Positions 6,664-10,982 of a DNA stretch of 10,982 nt are shown one piece after another. Each line of letters begins with the position of its first letter. Within the stretch, counting starts at the first letter, position 1. The DNA is from Alphaproteobacteria bacterium (GTDB lineage Bacteria > Pseudomonadota > Alphaproteobacteria > UBA8366): assembly GCA_029861675.1 (NCBI GenBank), contig JAOTYV010000154.1, positions 1-10,982 on the forward strand, read 5' to 3'. Below the pieces are notes generated by a model. It was not told the DNA's origin. It worked only from the letters and a program-made list of their open reading frames with translations, and did not search any database. Made by a program: the position numbers and the translations under genes.

Positions 6664-7642
6664 GGAACTGTCGTCGGATGAAATCGACGCGTTGGTCGAT
6701 GAAGCGCTTGAATTGCTCGATACGGAAGAGCCGGAACAGGCGCTTGAATTGGGTCGGCGGCTGGAAGCGTTGAATTATTCCCGGAGCTTCGAAATTCAGG
6801 GGCTTGCCCTCCAGAACATGGATAAGAACCTCGAGGCGATCGGAGTCCTCCGGCGTGGGATCGAATGCGTGCCGGATGACTGGCGGCTGCGGCAATTGTA
6901 CGGCAACTGTCTTTCCGATGACGAACAATACGATGAGGCATTGAACGCCTACGATGCCGCGCTCGGCCTGCCGGATGCGGACCGGGTTTGGGTGCAGTAC
7001 AATCGATCCATTCTGTTCTGGCGCATGGAAGATTTGGACAAGGCGAATGCAACGCTCGTGAAAGTGCTGGGCGACGCGGAATTTTCAGCTGCGGTGCCGG
7101 AACTGCAGGCGAATATTCGGGCAGCGCGACTGGGGTTGTTGAACGAGTTGGGGCGCGCAGAGGAAGCTGTCGAATTTTTCGAAACCTTGCCGGACCTCGA
7201 CGAGTGGTCCGCGCCTCTCGCGGAGGTGGCGCGCCTCGATGCCAAATACGCGATCGCGCTCTGGAATGACGCTCGGATTGACGATGCTCACAAGGCGCTG
7301 GCGCGCGCCATCCGGCAGGATAAAACCAATTCCGACGCCCAGTGGTTGAAGCGGAAGATGCTCGCGCGCGATTTGCCCGGCGGCACGTGTTCGTTCGATC
7401 TCCGGATTCGTGGACCGTGGCGTGCCGACGCCTTTCCCGGGACGGATCCGGCGGGTGGATTCCACACCGAGTATCGGGTGGTCGCTGAAAATCCGGCGCA
7501 TGCGCTGAATTTTGTGCGCGAATTCGAGCCTCCGCAGATTCGCCATGCGCTGGAAATCGAAGAAGTCGTGGAAAACGGGCGCTGCGACGACCCGAAAGGG
7601 GTCTATTGGACCTCTGCCTACCATTTCTATCCGGAAGAATAA
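6653..7642 (+). CDS. TPR-repeat protein with unrecognised C-terminal domain, in the RNA-repair operon
   Basis: This is a 329-residue, probably cytoplasmic protein without signal peptide or membrane segment. Residues about 8-235 form helical repeats of tetratricopeptide type. Characteristic patterns are EPEQALELGRRLEAL (26-40), NLEAIGVLRRGIECVPDD (59-76), EQYDEALNAYDAALGLPD (91-108), GRAEEAVEFFETLP (167-180) and RIDDAHKALARAIRQD (208-223). The last 85 residues look like a separate alpha/beta module: CSFDLRIRGPW (246-256), HTEYRVVAENPAHALNFV (271-288) and YWTSAYHFYPE at the end. I do not recognise this domain. The start at 6653 was chosen over ATGs further up because it has GAGAGG 4 nt upstream and overlaps hen1 by only 11 bp. 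It lies 1 bp before pnkp. A scaffold or substrate-adaptor role for the Hen1-Pnkp complex is inference. Confidence 0.88.
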   Translation: MSARELSSDEIDALVDEALELLDTEEPEQALELGRRLEALNYSRSFEIQGLALQNMDKNLEAIGVLRRGIECVPDDWRLRQLYGNCLSDDEQYDEALNAYDAALGLPDADRVWVQYNRSILFWRMEDLDKANATLVKVLGDAEFSAAVPELQANIRAARLGLLNELGRAEEAVEFFETLPDLDEWSAPLAEVARLDAKYAIALWNDARIDDAHKALARAIRQDKTNSDAQWLKRKMLARDLPGGTCSFDLRIRGPWRADAFPGTDPAGGFHTEYRVVAENPAHALNFVREFEPPQIRHALEIEEVVENGRCDDPKGVYWTSAYHFYPEE

Positions 7643-7643
7643 A

Positions 7644-10217
7644 ATGCCCTCGCAAACCGCCATTAATCTTCCGGATTTTTGCCTTGTCGTGCTGATCGGC
7701 CCGACCGGGTCCGGCAAATCGACCTTTGCGGCACGGCATTTCAAACCGACCGAGGTGATTTCCTCGGATTATTGCCGGGGCGTCGTCGCCGATGACGAGA
7801 ACGATCAGACGGCCAGCAAGCCGGCCTTCGACCTGGTGCATTACATTGCTGAGAAACGGCTTGAAGGGCGCCGTCTCACGGTGATCGACGCGACAAATGT
7901 GCGGCCGGAGGACCGGCGCGAATATGTGCGGATCGCGCGCAAATACCATGCGCTGCCCGTCGCCATCGTGATCAATCCCGGCGAAAAGATTTGCCATGCC
8001 CGCAATAAGAGTCGGCCCGACCGGCAGTTCGGCCCGCATGTGGTGCGCAATCACATTCGGGCGCTGAAGCGCGGAATCCGGCGGCTACAACGCGAGGGAT
8101 TCCGGCAGGTTTACGAATTCCGCTCGGAAGAGGAAATCGACGCGGTAACGCTTGGCCGTCAAGCGCTGTGGACCGACAAACGGACGGAGTCCGGTCCTTT
8201 CGACCTGATCGGCGACATCCATGGGTGTTGCGATGAGTTGGAGAAATTGCTCGAACGAATGGGCTATCAGGTGTGTTTCGACGGGGCCGGCGAGATGCGC
8301 CGCTGCTCCGTCATCCCGCCGCCGGGCCGCCGCGCCGTTTTCGTCGGTGATCTTGTCGACCGAGGGCCGCGGTCGCCTGACGTTCTGCGCCTGGTCATGG
8401 CGATGGTCGAGTCGGGCGACGCGCTGTGCGTCATGGGCAACCACGAAAACAAGTTTCTGCGCTGGCTCAACGGCCGCGACGTGAAGATCGGCCATGGCCT
8501 CGCCGAAACCATCGCCCAGATGGAGGCGGAGCCCGAGAGCTTCGCGGGCCAGGTCAAAACGTTCCTGAATGATTTGGTCAGCCATTACTGGCTGGACGGC
8601 GGCAAGCTTACGGTCGCCCATGCCGGGTTGAAGGAATCCATGATTGGCCGGGCATCCGGTGCGGTTCGCGGGTTTTGCATGTATGGCGAGACGACCGGTG
8701 AAATCGATGAATTCGGCCTGCCGGTGCGCCACAACTGGGCCGCCGATTATCGGGGCGAGTCGATGATCGTCTATGGCCACACGCCGGTGCCGGAAGTGGA
8801 ATGGTTGAACCGGACGATTTGCCTGGACACTGGCTGTGTCTTCGGCGGAAAGCTCACCGCGTTGCGCTATCCCGAGGAGGAGTTGGTCTCCGTTCCGGCG
8901 GCACAAATGTATTTCGAACCGGTGAAACCGTTGGCGCCGGTGGATACGTCACGCAGTGCGCAGGCGTTGGCAGACGATATGCTCGACCTGGACGATGTGC
9001 GCGGCAAGCGGATCATTTCGACCCGGCTCAGCCGGACGCTGACGATCCAGGAGCCGAACGCCGCGGCCGCGCTGGAAGTCATGAGCCGGTTTGCGATCAA
9101 TCCGAAATGGCTGATCTACCTGCCGCCGACCATGTCGCCTTCGGAAACCAGCGCACGGGAGGGTATGCTCGAACATCCGGCCGAAGCCTTGGAATATTTC
9201 GCCGGCCGCAACATCGGGTCGGTGATCTGCGAAGAGAAACATATGGGTTCGCGCGCGGTTATCGTCGTGTGCCGGGATGCGGATGCGGCGCGCAGGCGAT
9301 TTGGCACCGATACGGAAGAAACAGGCGTGATTTATACGCGGACCGGTCGGCCGTTTTTCGATGATACGGAGACAACCGAGGCCGTCCTCGCGCGACTGCG
9401 CGGTGCAATGGACTCCGCCGGGTTCTGGCAAAGCCTGGGGACCGACTGGGCGATATTGGATGCGGAGATCATGCCGTGGTCCGCCAAGGCGCAGGGCTTG
9501 ATTCAGGGTCAGTACGCGCCCGTGGGCGCGGCCGGCCGGCTGTCCCGCGCTGCGGTTGCCGATGTTTTTGCGGCGGCGTCGGCACGCGGTGTGGATGTGG
9601 GCGCGCTGGTCGGGTCCGTCCAGGCGCAGGCCGAGCGGGCGGCGCGGTATGCCGCAGCGTATCAACGCTATTGCTGGCCGGTGGTCAGCCTCGAGGACTA
9701 CCGGATCGCGCCGTTTCATCTGCTGGCGACTGAAGGCGCGGTGCATATGGACAAGAATCATCTTTGGCATATGGAGACACTGGGACGCCTGACCGAAGGG
9801 CAGGATCCGATGCTGATGGCGACACCCTATCGTGTACTCGATCCGGCGGATGAAACGGCAGTCGCCGATGCTACCGCGTGGTGGGCCGAACAAACGGAAG
9901 CCGGTGGTGAGGGCATGGTGGTCAAGCCGATCGATTTCATCGCACGGGATACGCGGGGTTTGGTGCAGCCGGCGCTGAAGTGCCGCGGCCGGGAATACCT
10001 CCGCATCATCTACGGCATGGATTACGATGCGCCGGAAAATTTGGAACGGCTGCGCCGCCGGGGGCTTGGTCGCAAGCGGTCCCTGGCGACTCGCGAATTT
10101 TCGCTCGGATTCGAATCTCTGAGCCGCTTCGTCGAAGGGGAGCCTCTTCGCCGGGTTCATGAATGCGTCTTCGCCGTGCTGGCGCTGGAAAGCGAACCGG
10201 TCGACCCGCGATTGTAA
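7644..10217 (+). CDS. pnkp: Pnkp, polynucleotide kinase-phosphatase-ligase for RNA repair
   Basis: Bacterial Pnkp heals both ends of a broken RNA and seals them. Its 857 residues are close to Clostridium thermocellum Pnkp (870), with all three modules. The 5'-OH kinase (about 10-180) has P-loop GPTGSGKST (19-27) and SDYCR with Asp42. The binuclear metallophosphatase (about 186-415), which removes 3'-phosphate or 2',3'-cyclic phosphate, has DIHG (191-194), GDLVDRGP (235-242), GNHE (265-268), His326 in VAHAG and His379 in YGHTP. The C-terminal ATP-dependent ligase has EEKHMGSR with adenylated Lys532, DAEIMPW with Glu608, EGMVVKP (756-762) and LKCRGREYLRI. All are intact, so it belongs to the Pnkp/Hen1 type that needs no separate Rnl ligase; its ligase is expected to need the Hen1 N-terminal domain. 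GGAAG lies 6 nt before the ATG. The 35-bp convergent gap after the stop has a 5-bp GCGCG/CGCGC stem but no T-tract. Confidence 0.96.
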   Translation: MPSQTAINLPDFCLVVLIGPTGSGKSTFAARHFKPTEVISSDYCRGVVADDENDQTASKPAFDLVHYIAEKRLEGRRLTVIDATNVRPEDRREYVRIARKYHALPVAIVINPGEKICHARNKSRPDRQFGPHVVRNHIRALKRGIRRLQREGFRQVYEFRSEEEIDAVTLGRQALWTDKRTESGPFDLIGDIHGCCDELEKLLERMGYQVCFDGAGEMRRCSVIPPPGRRAVFVGDLVDRGPRSPDVLRLVMAMVESGDALCVMGNHENKFLRWLNGRDVKIGHGLAETIAQMEAEPESFAGQVKTFLNDLVSHYWLDGGKLTVAHAGLKESMIGRASGAVRGFCMYGETTGEIDEFGLPVRHNWAADYRGESMIVYGHTPVPEVEWLNRTICLDTGCVFGGKLTALRYPEEELVSVPAAQMYFEPVKPLAPVDTSRSAQALADDMLDLDDVRGKRIISTRLSRTLTIQEPNAAAALEVMSRFAINPKWLIYLPPTMSPSETSAREGMLEHPAEALEYFAGRNIGSVICEEKHMGSRAVIVVCRDADAARRRFGTDTEETGVIYTRTGRPFFDDTETTEAVLARLRGAMDSAGFWQSLGTDWAILDAEIMPWSAKAQGLIQGQYAPVGAAGRLSRAAVADVFAAASARGVDVGALVGSVQAQAERAARYAAAYQRYCWPVVSLEDYRIAPFHLLATEGAVHMDKNHLWHMETLGRLTEGQDPMLMATPYRVLDPADETAVADATAWWAEQTEAGGEGMVVKPIDFIARDTRGLVQPALKCRGREYLRIIYGMDYDAPENLERLRRRGLGRKRSLATREFSLGFESLSRFVEGEPLRRVHECVFAVLALESEPVDPRL

Positions 10218-10252
10218 CGGGTCTCTGAAATCTGCGCGCGCTCAGGCCGCGC

Positions 10253-10982
10253 TTACCCCCGCGGCTTCAGCCCGGCGGCATCTGCCATTAGTTGCACCGC
10301 CGCGTCCTGGCGGGTGCGGATGGTGAGGCCGGTCAGCTCCGAATCGCGCCACGGCTTGAAGCGTTCCTTGATGCGGGCCGGCGGGCCGATCAGCGTCTTC
10401 ATGTCGATCCATTCGTCGGGCACGGCGGCGATCGCCTCGTCCCTGCGCCCGGCGAGGTACAGTTCCTGAATGCGCTCGGCGGCCTCGCCGAAGCCGCGGC
10501 GGATCATCATGTTCTTGTGGAAGTTCAGGTTCTGGTGGCCCATGCCGCCGATATAGAGCGCCTCGCGCGGCTTGAGCCGGTCGAGCGCCGCCTGCACGTC
10601 GTCGTCGATTTCGACCTGCACCAGCCCCTGCATCTCGAAATTGCGGAAGCCCTTGCCGCCGCCGGCGCGGGCGAAGCCCTGCTCCAGCCACGGACGGTAT
10701 TCTTCGAAGCTGCCCGGCACGAAGCCCAGCGGCAGCCAGCCGTCGGCGACCTCGGCGGTGAGCCGAACCGTCGCCTCGTTGCCGCTGCCGATATAGATCG
10801 GAATATCCGGGTCCATGTGCAGGATCGGCTTCAGAGCCTTGCCGACGCCGAGCGCGCCGTCGCCGGTGAACGGCAGCTCGATCTGCTTGCCGTCATGGGC
10901 GACCGGGGCTTTGCGTTCGAACACCTGCCGCATGATCGCAACGTAATCCTTCAGCCAGTAATAGGGCCGGCCCCAGGGCCGG
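10253..10982 (-). CDS. Luciferase-like monooxygenase (LLM class), C-terminal part
   Basis: The frame stays open from the window edge to a TAA at 10255-10253, giving 243 residues of the C-terminal part of a bacterial-luciferase-superfamily enzyme. Members are TIM-barrel oxidoreductases using FMN or F420. Recognisable features are an upstream segment GRPYYWLKDYVAIMRQVF, the strand IPIYIGSGNEATVRLTAEVADGWLPLGF typical of the family (an xxG-x8-A-x3-ADGW pattern), and a helical C-terminus. An internal ATG at 10933-10931 is not a convincing start, because homology-like sequence continues upstream to the window edge; the true start lies outside. The cofactor cannot be decided: many such genes in proteobacteria are annotated F420-dependent but use flavin. 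It converges on pnkp and appears unrelated to RNA repair; its third codon positions look more strongly G/C than those of the repair genes, judged by eye. Confidence 0.85.
   Translation of the reverse strand, partial: RPWGRPYYWLKDYVAIMRQVFERKAPVAHDGKQIELPFTGDGALGVGKALKPILHMDPDIPIYIGSGNEATVRLTAEVADGWLPLGFVPGSFEEYRPWLEQGFARAGGGKGFRNFEMQGLVQVEIDDDVQAALDRLKPREALYIGGMGHQNLNFHKNMMIRRGFGEAAERIQELYLAGRRDEAIAAVPDEWIDMKTLIGPPARIKERFKPWRDSELTGLTIRTRQDAAVQLMADAAGLKPRG

Noticed and set aside
7512..7643. Upstream ATG as the start of Pnkp
   Set aside because: The added 44 residues are a shadow of the TPR gene's end; the ATG at 7644 has GGAAG at proper spacing and gives the usual short lead before the P-loop.
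5503..8054. Long minus-strand open frames opposite hen1, the TPR gene and pnkp
   Set aside because: They have shadow-like composition, overlap confidently identified genes on the plus strand, and show no family motifs.
10253..10933. Treating the luciferase-like gene as complete from the ATG at 10933
   Set aside because: Family-like sequence continues upstream in frame to the window edge and the N-terminal third of the barrel is missing, so the gene is partial.

Overview
The window is GC-rich bacterial chromosome, most likely from an alphaproteobacterium. That is an inference from codon use, enzyme flavour and the IS5/IS427-type transposase, not from a marker gene. It has three blocks: a metabolic block on the minus strand (1-2724), an RNA-repair block on the plus strand (about 2827-10217), and the start of another minus-strand metabolic gene (10253-10982).

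Left block. The window opens inside an IS5-family insertion sequence; only the N-terminus of its transposase and one end are present. The element sits about 15 bp beyond the stop of a MmgE/PrpD-family gene. Upstream of that gene, in the same direction, is a nitronate monooxygenase/2-nitropropane dioxygenase-like flavoprotein gene. The two probably form a small catabolic operon.

Middle block. Five plus-strand genes form an RNA-repair island: rtcB (3'-phosphate/5'-OH RNA ligase), rlaP (pol-beta-superfamily nucleotidyltransferase), hen1 (3'-terminal 2'-O-methyltransferase), a TPR-repeat protein with an unrecognised C-terminal domain, and pnkp (kinase, phosphatase and ligase in one chain). The last four are tightly packed (10-bp overlap, 11-bp overlap, 1-bp gap), which suggests translational coupling. 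rtcB stands 109 bp upstream of them, behind a stretch of GC-rich stem-loops. The catalytic motifs of all four recognised enzymes are intact. The cluster therefore encodes two chemically different ways to rejoin cleaved RNA: direct 3'-5' ligation by RtcB, and end-healing, 2'-O-methylation and sealing by Pnkp/Hen1. Such systems are thought to undo damage by ribonuclease toxins.

The most unusual non-coding feature is the 396-bp gap upstream of rtcB. It holds a plausible sigma70 promoter, several strong hairpins and a textbook intrinsic terminator ending only about 30 bp before the rtcB start codon. No protein gene lies upstream on that strand, so the terminator must end either a free small RNA or an attenuated leader of the repair operon.

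Right block. After a 35-bp convergent gap comes the C-terminal two thirds of a luciferase-like flavin/F420 monooxygenase, which runs off the window.
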